A DNA stretch of 64,000 nt from Lepidodermella squamata (GCA_047495785.1 JBLDXI010000048.1:62001-126000); one strand, 5' to 3'; positions 31,628-43,717 are shown, counted from the stretch's first letter. Numbers and translations: made by a program. The notes: generated by a model from the letters alone, not told the origin.

Positions 31628-31644
31628 GAGCCCACCCAGGAGCG
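31571..31644 (+). tRNA. tRNA-Asn(GTT)
   Basis: Acceptor GCTTCTG/CAGGAGC, stem-loop TTCGG-CTGTTAA-CCGAA; positions 8-9 are the normal TG. Confidence 0.94.
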
Positions 31645-31730
31645 CAATTTTTATGTATCTGGGGCGGAAGAAAATGCACGAACTAAAACGCAATAGTTTT
31701 ATTCAGTGGCACCAGCTGACTAAAAATTAG

Positions 31731-31812
31731 TGGCAGCGGTGGGATTCGAACCCACGCCCCCGAAGAGACTGGTGCCTTAAACCAGCGCCTTAGACCGCTC
31801 GGCCACGCTACC
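31731..31812 (-). tRNA. tRNA-Leu(AAG)
   Basis: Minus strand: acceptor GGTAGCG/CGCTGCC, loop TTAAGGC with anticodon AAG, long variable arm. Present only in cassette B within the window. Confidence 0.93.
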
Positions 31813-31881
31813 TTGTACATGCTTAAACGCTTATTAAAAACATTAGTAGCTAACGCTTAATGCAACGATGCAAAAGTTGTG

Positions 31882-31953
31882 TTCCCTGACCGGGAATCGA
31901 ACCCGGGCCGCCGCGGTGAGAACGCGGAATCCTAACCACTAGACCATCAGGGA
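31882..31953 (-). tRNA. tRNA-Glu(CTC)
   Basis: Minus strand: same body as Glu(TTC) but loop TTCTCAC gives anticodon CTC. Confidence 0.94.
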
Positions 31954-31998
31954 TTTGTGACATCGGACTTCGCTAGGTCGCCATTAAATAAGCTGAGA

Positions 31999-32040
31999 TT
32001 GGGCTTTGAATCCAGCGACCCGAGTTCGATTCTCGGCAGG
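31999..32040 (+). pseudogene. tRNA-Gln(TTG) 3'-half remnant
   Basis: CTTTGAATCCAGCGA followed by CCGAGTTCGATTCTCGG matches the anticodon and T-arms of tRNA-Gln(TTG). No D-arm or pairing acceptor is present on either side. Confidence 0.7.
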
Positions 32041-32390
32041 TTTTATTGAGTGGCACCCGTTGACTTAGTTAGAATTAGTGGCAGCTCGGCAGTTACGTCG
32101 AAATTTACCTTAATCATTATTATTTTTAAGGAAGATTCTGTTAATTTTTAATTATTGCCCGAAAGTTTTTCGGTATGTCATTGAGGGAAATGTCTCATCC
32201 AAAATGCTCACTTTGGAGTTTATTTTATTCGACAAATTTCATGCTTTCAGTTCTCCTTTTTGATTTTGGCTAGTTATCATCGATTCTTATGAAGAAATGG
32301 CGCAATCTCAGGCCACTTCCCATTTTCGATATACACTAATATGGTAATAAAGAACTACAACAAAAGGGCACATTTTATGCAAAATTTGGG
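32041..32390. other. end of cassette B and desaturase 3' flank
   Basis: 32037-32085 is a second, diverged copy of the sequence at 31697-31738 next to Leu(AAG), including the last bases of that tRNA. The rest is AT-rich and probably 3' UTR of the minus-strand desaturase. Confidence 0.55.
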
Positions 32391-33555
32391 CTATCGAGTG
32401 GTGTCTGTTAGTTCCGAACCGCAATCGCAGCAGTTGGCAATCAAGGCATCGCGGCAACATTTTGAATGGTCCGATTTAAGGCCTCGCCATTCCGGCTTGG
32501 TCTGCTCCCGTTTGATTCGGCTGAATGGACCCAAATGCTGCTGAACGATGAAGTCGAAAACAACTTTAACCCCTGTATAACAAACAAGCCAAAATAAACC
32601 AAGCAATATGGCCAATCTCAGCAACTTACAAGATCGGTGTTCAACTAAAGGTTCGTAAAACTCCGGTGCAATACGACGCAACTCTGGCAGTTTCGTCCAT
32701 GGAATGTTCGGAAAGTCGTGGTGTTCAATATGGTAGCCAACGTTGAACGTCAGAGCGTTCAAAGGGCCTAGGTAGCAATACGTCTCCTGGCCTTTCGAAT
32801 ACATGTAATGCTCCGAGATGAAGTGGCCTGTTAATCTAAGTTCATCGAAGGTCGATCATGGTAGAACGTCACAAACCTGTGATAGGATTGATGCCCATGC
32901 CGAGAACTGTGCTCAGAACGAAGTAGGCAAACGAGCGGAAACCAAAGTAGTAGATCCACAGGGCATCGAACGCAAGCTGCACAAAGATGTTGATGTATTC
33001 CCAGAAAAGGACTTGCTTCCAGACGCGGAGAAATGGTCGCAACGAATATACAATGCTTTGCGAGACCAACCAAACGGTTTTGCCAATGGTTGTCTGGAAC
33101 AGCCAGGCTTCGATTGGATGCGGCAGGTCAGGATCCATGTGGTAGTCGCCGAGGAATCGGTGGTGGTCGGCGTGGTACTTTTTAAACGAAACCGAGGCTG
33201 GTACACCGATTGCCAGGTTTGCCCATATGCCGATGATGCGATTCAGCCACGGCTTGGCCTGTCCAGCGGCTAAGTTATGCGCAATCTCGTGGTACGATAT
33301 CGTCAGTGAATGGTTGATAGTCCCTCCGAAGCATAACGCTGCCGTAAAAACCGATGACCACGGGGCGTTGCGGAGAATGTAAGCGGCGATGAATTGTACA
33401 ATGACTTCGATTGATACAATGATGGTTGTCAGGTGATCATGGCCCATGAGCCGTCTCACTTCTGGGTGCTTCTTCAGAATCAACGTACGTCTCTCGACAT
33501 GCGGTTGGTCTGAGTATACCCATTCGAAGTCTGTTCGCGTGAAATGGTTCCCCAT
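32391..33555 (-). CDS. DEGS1: sphingolipid delta(4)-desaturase DES1-like, copy 1
   Basis: Exons 33555-32877, 32827-32630, 32572-32391; 352 residues. ER membrane enzyme that converts dihydroceramide to ceramide. Visible: MGN start (possible N-myristoylation), the family signature [11 protein letters not shown], several membrane segments, and three histidine boxes that bind the di-iron centre: HEIAH (89-93), HADHH (128-132), HIEHH (259-263). The second intron is 57 nt with GTAAGT and TACAG and has no stop, so an unspliced reading adds 19 residues; splicing gives RSWVKVVFDF, as in the paralogue and the family. The C-terminus carries about 30 extra Cys-rich residues beyond the usual DES1 end. Tandem paralogue lies 3.3 kb upstream. 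Confidence 0.93.
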
Positions 33556-36412
33556 TCGTTAGTTCTCTTAAGCAAGTCTAAGCAAGCCTTGTCATAAATA
33601 GATTTGAATATCCTGATGAAGAAGGGAAGTAGGTAAAACGGTAAAAAGGAGCTAAAGATCAATGCCTCTGGACGCTTGCATATCCTGTCCCAATGCGTCT
33701 AGCCAAACATCTCAAGGGATTAGCTGCCTTACTACTTCCCATTAATGTTAAGAAAATAGCTAAATTGGTCGATCAGGAGTAATTGAATCTTTTATCAAAT
33801 TAGGATCTAGTACATAAGATTCCACGAAAGTGATCATATTCCCATACATACTCCTGTTATCGACGATTCAAGAAACGTCATGATGCCACACGATTTCGGT
33901 CAGGGTAGAGCTGTAGTAGGAGAAAAGCTGTAGAAGAAGAAATATTTTTGTGGATTCCTTAAAAATGGCAAATCGGGCAGATAAGAAGGCATCTCTTGTT
34001 TTGTTGACCTCGACTTTGAAGATTTGCAGACGTAAAAAACAGCCCGAATAAGGGATCGGCTCGAGTTCGCGGCACCAACGCCTCGCATATTTGCGATAGC
34101 GCAAAAAGCAAAGCATGATAAAGGATTGACATTAATTTTGGCAGCCAAGAAATTTGCATAGGCATAACGATAGCGTACTTACCTAATATAACATAACTAC
34201 TAATATTTTGGAATGGAGAACTTATAAACCAATATTACAGCTAACTCGCGATTTCATCGGGAAAGTTTGAGACTTGCACCAGCGTTCAATGATGCACTGT
34301 TACTAATAATATTCGATGGGTCAACAAGAGGTAGGATTTTCTTAAGTGATAAATTCACTGCAAACTTATTGTTTATCTCGTCGAAAAGACATTTGCTAGA
34401 AATAATGCGTTGACGGCTAGCACAGGTTTATAAACCTGAGATCGGCGCCAGTGTTTTCGAATTTACGCTTGTGTTCATTTTACTCTGGTCAAAATAGCAA
34501 AATACAAGAATAATTTAGTATGTAGTATTTTAGCCGAAAGCTTGAACACCTGCGCAAAGATCGGCTTCAGCCTGATGCGTGGTGCTTATCTTGAAATAGC
34601 GCCATCTTCAGTATAGACAATTTTCGCTATTTTTCATCGACATCGTTCGAAGGGATTGTGTTGCCCTGAAATTATTCAGATTCGTTCTTATTTTATAACT
34701 AACAATAATAATGAAACTGTTCAAACGTAAATTTTTGGTTGAAATACGAAGTTTTAAAATGCAATGCCAATGGGGAAAATTATCTCTCTCCACGTAAATC
34801 ACCGCTCTAGTCTTGTTTAGCGGTACTTGAATCAAAAAGCCTGAGAAAGGCTAAACAAAAATTGAAACATATTTTTACACTAAGGGACACATTTTTTAAG
34901 CGAAATTTGAAATTGTTACTAACCTTTTGTACATTCCCCATATTGAAGGGATTTTCTTAGGTACCGACCAGGTTTCAAGCTTGATTCAACTGAACCTTAT
35001 ATCGACCTTGGATAAATCATGTGTGTGTAACATCGCTTCCATCAATCTATCAACCTCACACGTGATGATTCACTTGTGAATAATACCAGTTAGTATTAGT
35101 CATAATATTATTCACGCTTTTTCCGCTTATTCATATCTATTGTTTTTTTTTAATCGATGACGCCGGTTCCATTTGTTACTTTTTGCCCTTTGATTAGAAA
35201 GAATAAGACCTTTCAACAAGACAGAAGCACGGTCCAATTATCGTAGTATTCTGATGAGATGGCCTGTTTTCAGGGACAAAACATCTCTTATGGGACAGCG
35301 CGGTCCATTGCCTGCATAGTCTGCTACCTGGAACATGGCATAAGCAGCCATTGTTTCAAGTATTTGCACAAGTAATTTGGATTTGGAACGCAGGTAGTCA
35401 GTCCTCAGTGCAGTGGCACGTGTATAGCGCATATTATGCTCGTTTTCACTGCTCTAAACCGAAATAATCGCATTCGTGTTAACGCCACGAGCTGTCAACG
35501 CCGTGACGACCTCGAGCAATTTTTTCACCCTAGGTATCACTACTTCTCACCTTTTCTCCATAAAAAAGACATATTTTTATTTTCTTTTGCATCGTTTTGC
35601 AGTCATAGTTATACGTACAGTTAACATTTCATAAGATGGAAACAAAGCAAAAAATCGCATAAAATCATTTTTGTAGCATGATCTGATTTTTCATTGAAAC
35701 TCGAGTCATATTCAACTATATAGCAAGCTACTGATGAATGTTCCTTTCAAGATAAATTGATAACTAATAAATATTTTCGTATGAAGCCACAACAATGAGA
35801 AACGAACCCTGAGAGTAAAATCGGGTCTATTATAGGAAGTGTACATGCAGAGCACAACAATTCTAGCGATAAAATAAGGTAAAATCGATGACATTTTTCA
35901 TAAATATAAAAACCTCGTCAGAGTGCAATTTAGCGCAGCTTTGATTAAGAAAATTCCGATTAGGAATGCAATTTCACAACGCAACAACCGTGGCAATCAG
36001 ACACTACTTAGCGAACAATAGATATACCGGGATGCCAACTCTTTACATCAACAACGAGCATATGAATAGAACGCGACTGAAAATAAATAGAAAGTCTCGG
36101 TACAACGCAAGCATGTCCCAGTAAAGGAGGTCAAAAGCAGTCTTCAAAATATTATCATCAAAAATTTGAGTTAGCTGTTGGCTGGTGCGTGTTATCGGCG
36201 GTGAGATTAATGAAAATGTTGTTGACACAAAGAATTCTTGATCTTGTCTAAAATTGGGCACATGCTTTGAAAATCATCATTTTTCGAGCTATTAGAACAA
36301 GCGAATAAAGACGGACACGAGTAATAATAAATTTGCGGATCAGTTCCATATTTTTACATCGATAACAAGATGACAGATATGAAATAATTAGGCTCAGCTT
36401 CGCTGTGAGTGC
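33556..36412. other. spacer between the two desaturase genes
   Basis: 2.9 kb of AT-rich DNA without a supported gene, tRNA or terminal repeat. Upstream promoter of copy 1 and 3' flank of copy 2 are expected here. Confidence 0.5.
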
Positions 36413-37579
36413 TTACCGACTAGTATCAGTTAGAGCGGAACCACAGTCACACAAATGCTCTGAAGACGGATCAGGTCGCCTGCAACAAGCTGAGTGATCA
36501 GATTTCAGGCCAGACCATTCCGGTTTTGTTTGTTCTCGTTTGATGCGGCTGAATGGTCCCATATCGTTTTTAGTAATAAATTCAAATAGTACCTTGACCC
36601 CTGTAAGTAAATGATTCATACAAAAAACCGAAGCTATGCAAAAAACTAACATGATTCATGCTGAGGCAGAGGATCATAGAATTCAGGAGCAATGCGGCGA
36701 AGTTCAGGCAATTTAGTCCAGGGAATGTTGGGGAAGTCATGATGCTCCATGTGATAACCAACATTGAATGTGATTGCATTCAAAGGTCCGTAATACGAAT
36801 AGGTTTCGTACCCTTTCACAAACATGTAGTGCTCGGCAATGAAATGCCCTATTAAAGACGATTTGAAGAAAGCTCAAAGCGAATCTAAGGAAGTACTCAC
36901 CTGCTATCGGATGCCAGCCCATCCCGAGAATAGTGCTTACCATCATGTAAAACAACGACCGGAACCCGACAAAGTATATCCAAACTGCATCAAAGGCTAT
37001 CTGAATGATGGCATTGACTACTTCCCAATATGTTGGCGGCTTGGGAACTCGGAATAAAGGACGGAGTGAGTAAAAGGCCGTTTGCAAGAAGAGCCAAATG
37101 ACCTTCCCGAATCCGTTACGGAAAAACCATGCTTCCAACGGGTGAGGCAAATCCGGATCCATGTTATAATCTCCAAGAAACTTGTGATGGTCCAGATGAT
37201 ACTTCTTGAAGGAAACCGATGCAGGAATGCCAGCAGGTAAATTAGCCCAAATACCGATGAGCCTATTGAGCCATGGTTTCGCTTGGCCGGCGGCCAAGTT
37301 GTGAGATATTTCATGGAGCGATAGAACCAATGAGTGGTTAATTGTGCCTCCCAAACAATAAGCCACAATGAAAATAGAAGACAATGGAGCGTCACGTAAA
37401 ATATAGGCGATTATCAATTGCATGATGACCTCAAGAGTGACAAGAACAGTGGTCAAGTGATCCTGGCCCATTAGCCGCTTAACCTCGGGATGCTTCTTGA
37501 GAATCTCCTTCCGCCGATCAACATGCGGCTGGTCAGAATAAACCCATTCAAAATCGGATCGAGCGAACTGATTACCCAT
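36413..37579 (-). CDS. DEGS1: sphingolipid delta(4)-desaturase DES1-like, copy 2
   Basis: Exons 37579-36901, 36848-36651, 36600-36413; 354 residues. Exon lengths 679, 198 and 188 parallel copy 1 (679, 198, 182), so intron positions are conserved and the pair arose by tandem duplication. MGN start, [11 protein letters not shown], histidine boxes HEISH, HLDHH and HMEHH are all intact, so both copies should be active. The second intron is 50 nt and contains a stop. It shares the Cys-rich tail with copy 1 (SDHSACCRR...[12 protein letters not shown]). The two proteins differ mostly in the membrane segments. Confidence 0.93.
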
Positions 37580-38309
37580 TCAAACAGAGCAACAATTAAT
37601 ACGAGATCAAGCAGATAACACGTAAAGCTGCTGATTTCAACAAAAAGCGTCGAGGAATATATCGCCAATTATGCAATCAACAACAAACGAACAAAGGTCA
37701 GTTAACTTGCAGCACTAACCTGTATTGCGGCGCGCTTGGATACCTGAGCTCAGGAAAACTGAGACGCAGATGACACATCGGTCACGTGATACATAAAATA
37801 TACAATCAATAAATTTGTGTCAAACTACACGATTTACCACCTAAAGAAATGTGATATTAAAATAATGTCAAACTAAAAATTTGAAATTTTGCGGGTTCGC
37901 GCTTGTCCGATCTCAGCGGCCAAATCATTGAAAACTCTGGTTCTTCGACGACCTATCGCCCGATATCGGATATCGCCTTGGAACGGCGATTCGGTTTCAG
38001 GAACGACGCTAGGGCTCTGCTGTCGGAGGGTATGCTGAAGGCCACAGTGATGTTGCGAAATATCGCAATTTATATATTGGGCTTCAAGTTTTAAGTTAGG
38101 TGTTAGGTCGTTGGGATTGGAGTCGTTGTCGTTGAGAGTTACAGTTATCGATCATTAACAGTGTTGTCGTTTTAATGGCACTAGGCTTTGTGAGAAATCA
38201 GAAATATTGATTGTCCATGTAGTCTTCAATTTTCATTCTCGTTTCCGATACCTAATCAATTTTTTCGACGCTCTGTTTTAATTTGTAGCCCTTGAATGTT
38301 CTCTTGGCG
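37580..38309. other. divergent spacer between desaturase copy 2 and Bub1
   Basis: Probable bidirectional promoter. A 63-codon open frame at 37903-38094 lacks an ATG and any known motif. TTTGTAG at 38282-38288 could be a splice acceptor if Bub1 has an upstream exon. Confidence 0.4.
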
Positions 38310-41300
38310 ATGGATTGCGCCACGATTGCGGGGCTTGAAAATTTTAAAATGTACTCTTCAATTCTAGGCATTATTAAAATGGCTCAAAGTGCTCAATGGG
38401 AGCTCTCGAAGGAGAATATCCTTCCCATGAAAACTGGTCGAGATGTTAATGTTCTGAATGCTGCGTTGGGTGAAGAGAGTGCTGACTGGAAAGAGTCACG
38501 TCTGAAGGAGTGGCGCGGCTTTCAAGATCGTATAGTAGAAAATGCTAACAACAAAGAGGAGCTGCTCAATGCTTATTATGAGTAAGAAATTTCCGATTTC
38601 TCGTAATCTTGAATGTCTCATACTTGTGTTCCAGTCTTATTTGCTGGTTGGAGAATACATTTCCTCAGGGTGGAAAGAAGTATATCAAGGTGAATGCGAG
38701 GCGCTGCTTTCACAAGTTGAAGGAAGACAAAGCGTTCTATGACAATTACAAATTCATGAAAGTGCTGATAAAATACGTGAGTACCCTGCAGTTATGTAAT
38801 CCCTAATTATACCCGTGCTCCCATTTTAGATCGAAGCGGATGGTCGAAGTTGTAAGTACGTTAGCGAGAACTCATATTGCGATCTGTACAACTACATGTA
38901 CCAAAACCGCATCGGTACAACTCACGCTGATTTCTTCATCTCATGGGCGAATGCACTGGAGGCGAGTGCTTCATACCCGCAAGCGGCCACTGTTTTTACC
39001 AAAGGCCTGGAGATGAAAGCTGAACCTCGTGCTAAACTCGAAAAAGAGAAAAACTTATTCGAAGATCGAATGGCTTTGCGGACAATTGAAGAGATGATGC
39101 GGGGTGAGGAGAGCTCAGCAACTGATCGTCGCCAACCTCTACAGCAACAAGGCGCTCCAACGCAAAAAGCCCAATACGTCCCACCAGAAGATAGTGTTGT
39201 TCGCGTTAAGAGGCCCGTTGAAGTCGAAAAAGCGCAGGGTCAGCAGCAGCGACCTAGTCAGAGTTTCTCAGTTCACAGTGCGGATCAACCGAGGCGGCCT
39301 AGTCAAGTCAATCCCGCGTTTACCGCGGCTACAGCTGCGCCAGCAAGTAACGTCGTACCGGTAAAGCATAATCCTGATAAGGAGAATTCTCAAAAAGCCG
39401 AGCAGTGGGCCAAGCCATCGATTATCCCGCCGAAACCGAGCAATCAAGCAGTGAAATCAAAGCCTAAAGTGCCTTCCTCGACGTTTCAGGTTTACATCGA
39501 TGAATCAATTGACGCTGCAAATGTTTCAGCGTCAAAGCCTACAATTGTCCTCAACCAGTCAGCCCTTCGCCAGAGGAAGGATGACGAAGAGGCAGATGAT
39601 GGTGACAATTTGCTGGGCGCTAAATCATCGGAGAAAAAATCGACCGATTCGAAAGAAGGCCAGGATGGAAATGTGCGTTTCATGTTCAACGAAGACGCAA
39701 TTATTAACGGCCCAGTTGGCGAGATGAGTTTCGAAGAACTGCGAGCTGATCACATTTTGGCCGAGGCGAAGAAAGCGCAGGAGGTCGCCGCGAAAGTGAA
39801 GAACTTAGCCCTGAAAAGCGTACCGCAAACCACTGAAATCGATGGTTTACTCGGCAGGGACGATGATGAAGAGGCGAAATTTCATGATAACCTCGCTGAT
39901 ATGACCATGGCTTTGAACGCGGAAGTCTCTCGCCGCGGTTTATCTAACACGAATCAGCGGTTATTAGGGAAAACTGCTCTGGCTGATAGTATGATGGTGC
40001 CTAGCAACAACGCTGAAGATAGCTGGTCGGCAACTATCAACCCGAACCCGGCTGAAATGACGACCGAAGCCGAGAGGTTGAGCCACGACGTTTCTGACGC
40101 CGATGTTTCGTCGTCAATGTCTCAAGGCCGGGACGGAAATCAGACGAATAAACTTTCTACGACTCAATACGACTGTTTGAACCGAATTTTATCCGAAGCT
40201 TTCCGTGGTCCGTCTCAAGCCGCCTGCCCGCCGCCGTTTGGTCTGAGCCAAAACGAAACGATCGCAAGTGGAAAATCGCAAAATTACGTCGCATTTCAGG
40301 ACAGCATGATGAACGAATCAGCCGCATATCGGCCTGAAGCCCCTAAAGTTGACTTCGTCGCTTATGAAGAAAGTTTCGCGCAAAACCCGCCCCAATCCAG
40401 CCAAAAATCGATCGGCTTGAAGCCAAGACTCGAGCCAGAGCCCGATTTTGTGTACGAAGATTCATTCGCTGATAAACCACCCGCTCAACCTGCGAAGAAA
40501 TTCGGCCTTCAGGAGAAAGAGCCTGACTTTGTTATGTTCGAAGATTCTTTCGCTCAGAACCAAAATCAGCAGCCTCAGAAGCGATTAGCTCTCAAGTCAC
40601 GGTCAGACGAGTCGGTTTCTTCAGGTTTTGTCGTGATAAATGACGATAGTTCTGAATCATCTAGCTCAACCAAGAGTCCAAGTCAAAAAAGGTCGAAAAC
40701 CGACCTATTCCCAGACGGCATTGCAGAATGCTCTGGAATCGTTGATTTCCCTATGCCGGGTGAGAATAACAACAACCGGTTCAGTTTCACGAATACCATC
40801 GATTTCAACCCGAATAAAGTCCAGCCTAAATTTTGCTCCACGCAATACGTTGATTGTAACGTGTTGAACCCGGGCCAGGGGCCGGATTTCGGCGATTTGG
40901 ACGGCGAAGATGACGACGAACCGATGCTAATCGCAGCGAATAAACCGCCCGTTTCCATGCAAAACATCCCGAAACGCCCTGTCGGGAAGCGGCAAAGTAT
41001 AACCGCTAGAATTTCTACAATGCCGCCGCTTCAAGAACGGTCTGAGTCAAGTTCTTCCGGCGGATCGACTATGGCTATGCACTCAGCGCTGCATACAGTT
41101 CGCGAATCTGGCCTATCCGCGATTTGGGAGTCGAACAACACCGGGCAGCAGGCGATTTCGGAAGAATCTAGCGTCGCCCTGCCGACTATGAATTGCGAAA
41201 TGCAGAAATCTTACCACCACATCGACGTCGAAAAATTCGTTGCCTATTCGCAACTTCAGCAGTCTGTCGCTTTCCAGGACAAAACCTACTCGTGCCTGCG

Positions 41301-43035
41301 AGAAATCGACCCGACTGACCCGTTCTCCGACGAGTTGGTCGCGAAATTCGTGCAGAAATACGAGCCATCGTTGAAGAAATTGCCGAGTTATGTCGTTATT
41401 CCGGACATGAAAATGCCGAATTTTTTCTCCGGCTCGTCTCGCCAGTCGACTGTTGGCAAAATGGTGCAGCTCGCCCCGGGTTATTCGATGACGTACGCTT
41501 TCAAAGTCGGCTCTGGCGCGTTCGCCGCTGTTGTAGCTGCGCGGGAGGTTGATACGAAAAAGCTGTATGCGTTGAAGTTTCAAGCGCCGGCCTGTAAATG
41601 GGAGTTTCTGATTCTCAACGAGTTGAGGCAACGTTTGCAGCGCAAAATCAAGGTTCAGTCGGTTCTCGATGGTGTCATGGAAATTGAGCGGGCCTTCATC
41701 TACGCTGATGGCTTGTGCTATGCTCTCCAACACGTGCGATATGGTCCTCTTCTGGTAAACTATTCAAATTTTTGAAAATTAAATTGAACTGATTAGAAAG
41801 TTGAAAGTTGGTGAAATCAAGAAAAAATAGGAAAACTCAAGATTTGAAGAATTTCGCGATTTTTCGTTCAAACTTGAACCCGGGTATCGTAAATGAAAAG
41901 TCTCAGAGAAATTAAAATTGAATACTTGATCAACAAGTTGAGATCTTGATGAATATTTTCAAAACTTCACAATATTTACAAATATTCACAAGCGAAACCG
42001 AATTGCTGACGCTTTTTCAATTAATAGAATAATTTTGTTGAATCACGCGGAATTTTTCTGGTTTTGAAAATGTTGAAAATGCATTGTTGGGGTGTTTAAT
42101 TAGGTGTTAAAAATGTGTTTAATCAAATTTGGATGGAACATCAGTCAATTTTTCATAATTGTTGATGAAAGCTCGGAAATTAATTCCGAGAAATTATGGA
42201 AAATTCATGAGGACTAAAGCTCTTTTTATTTGTAAAGAATTTGGTCAACAAAGCTCGAGAGCATCGACTCGAGCTGTCTGAGGCAGCGGCTATGTACATC
42301 ACAATCGAGCTACTCCGCGTTATGGAAGCCATTCACCAGTGCCACATCGTTCACGCGGATCTGAAACCAGACAACGTGCTGTTCCTCGGCCTGCCCGAAC
42401 TGCCCCGTTTAACTCGAAACAGCGCCGGTGAACAGGTCGTTTTCCCGCCCCGTGACGCTTCGATTCGCGTCATTGATTTCGGCCGGTCGATTGACATGTC
42501 GCTATTCCCGCCTGGTACGGCGTTTTTGGCCAAGGTTGCGACGTCTGGCTTTGATTGCATCGAAATGAGGACCGACCGGCCGTGGACTTACCAGGCAGAC
42601 TATTTCGGCTTGGCTGGGACTGTGCATGTGCTGTATTTCCTCGAGTACATGCGTGTATCGTGGAGCGATGAATCCGGGCCTGAAGGCAGGTGGCGTATTG
42701 GCAAGAAACTCAAAAGGTAAGCCACGAATTTCGATATCTTCCTTAAATTCAAAACTTTATTTACTTCTGATGGAATTTCTCAGCTTTTAATCCTATTACT
42801 ATGTTTTCTAAAATTTCTAACCTAAACTATGTTTTCAAGGTATTGGCACAACAACGATTTATGGGAAATGCTATTCGATCAACTGCTCAACATTCCAGAC
42901 TGTGACCACCAGCCGGACGTTAAATCACTCCGCGAGCGATTCGAGGCCCGTTTCGTCGAAAAAATGATAACCGCTTACACGGCAAGCCAAAGCGCCATCA
43001 TGACCACTATGAAAGAGGCCTACCACGCCAGCTGA
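38310..43035 (+). CDS. BUB1: Bub1/Mad3 (MADBUB-type) spindle checkpoint kinase
   Basis: Exons 38310-38581, 38635-38776, 38830-41754, 42238-42716, 42840-43035; 1337 residues. Start could instead be ATG 38379. N-terminal Mad3/Bub1 TPR domain contains WELSKEN with a KEN box (34-36) and NTFPQGGKKY. A second KEN box is at 322-324 and an ABBA motif FQVYID at 357-362; these bind APC/C-Cdc20. The middle is disordered and carries repeated DFVxYEDSFA-like motifs (about 650-730). The C-terminal kinase has the glycine loop GSGAFA (1032 onward), Lys1054, HADLKPDN (1152) and DFG at 1193, so catalysis looks possible. In vertebrates KEN boxes sit in BubR1 and the active kinase in Bub1; here both are in one protein, as in species without the duplication. 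Acts at kinetochores in mitosis. Confidence 0.92.
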
Positions 43036-43167
43036 AAACACTGCGTTTTTTACTGCGTATTCGACTGCTCACCGGTTTTAGCCAATTTTATACTATTATG
43101 ATGATTAGCCGCTAAGTTGATAGCCCATCGTTATTAATAACTTGTTTCATAGACCATTTTACGAGAC

Positions 43168-43173
43168 AATAAA
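43168..43173 (+). other. poly(A) signal AATAAA of Bub1
   Basis: 133 bases after the Bub1 stop codon. Confidence 0.6.
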
Positions 43174-43318
43174 CTGCCAAAATATTTCGATCTACGATTT
43201 TATTTTATTTTCAACTTTCCACAGTCATGGTTTGTTAGCAATCATTTTTTAAACTTAATTTTTTCCGCGAGAAAGAGAGAGCAAGAGACACCAAGCGCAC
43301 AGAGATGATGAACGATGG

Positions 43319-43324
43319 TTTATT
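43319..43324 (-). other. poly(A) signal AATAAA of eIF1
   Basis: Minus-strand AATAAA about 46 bases after the eIF1 stop codon. Confidence 0.55.
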
Positions 43325-43369
43325 ATTTTTTCGGCCATTTTTCTGTTGTGGAGGAGACTTGATTGAAGC

Positions 43370-43717
43370 TTAGAAACCGTGAACTTTCACCTGATCACTC
43401 GACGCCAGTTTGATACGTATTAAAAACTCCTTAATATTTTGCCTCTGATCGCCCTGGAACTGAATAACCTGGCCGTACTCGGGGTGCTCGACGACGGTTC
43501 CGTTGCAGCAAAATTCCTTCTTGCAGTATTTGACAATTTTCTTCAAATCATACGATGGCGAAATGCCTTGCACTGTCGTCAAGGTTTTGCGACCGTTACG
43601 CTGCTGAATACGAATGTGAATAGCCTCCTGTTGCACGGTCTCAGCGTCCAACGCATTTCCGTCGGATTTCACGTCGGCAAACGGGTCGAAAGTGTTCAAA
43701 TTCTGGATTTCACCCAT
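43370..43717 (-). CDS. EIF1: translation initiation factor eIF1 (SUI1)
   Basis: 115 residues, close to the usual 113, in a single coding exon. Binds the 40S subunit near the P site and enforces start-codon fidelity in the scanning complex. Visible: MGEIQNLNTFDPFAD N-terminus, IHIRIQQRNGRKTLTTVQGI core, CNGTVVEHPEYGQVIQ and GDQRQNI, ending VKVHGF. The frame is open 13 codons further upstream, but the chosen ATG matches the family start; TTTTTCCTAG upstream at about 43735-43745 looks like the acceptor of a 5' UTR intron. Confidence 0.97.
   Translation of the reverse strand: MGEIQNLNTFDPFADVKSDGNALDAETVQQEAIHIRIQQRNGRKTLTTVQGISPSYDLKKIVKYCKKEFCCNGTVVEHPEYGQVIQFQGDQRQNIKEFLIRIKLASSDQVKVHGF

Larger units (their letters stand above)
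28392..32040. repeat. tRNA cassette, copy B
   Basis: The longest complete copy: damaged Tyr, then Asp through Arg(ACG) as in A, followed by Asn, Leu(AAG), Glu(CTC) and a Gln half-gene. It lacks about 216 bp containing Ser(CGA) relative to A (A coordinates 4752-4967). Confidence 0.93.
43036..43369. other. convergent 3' ends of Bub1 and eIF1
   Basis: Bub1 poly(A) signal AATAAA at 43168-43173 (+) and eIF1 poly(A) signal at 43319-43324 (-). No gene. Confidence 0.6.
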
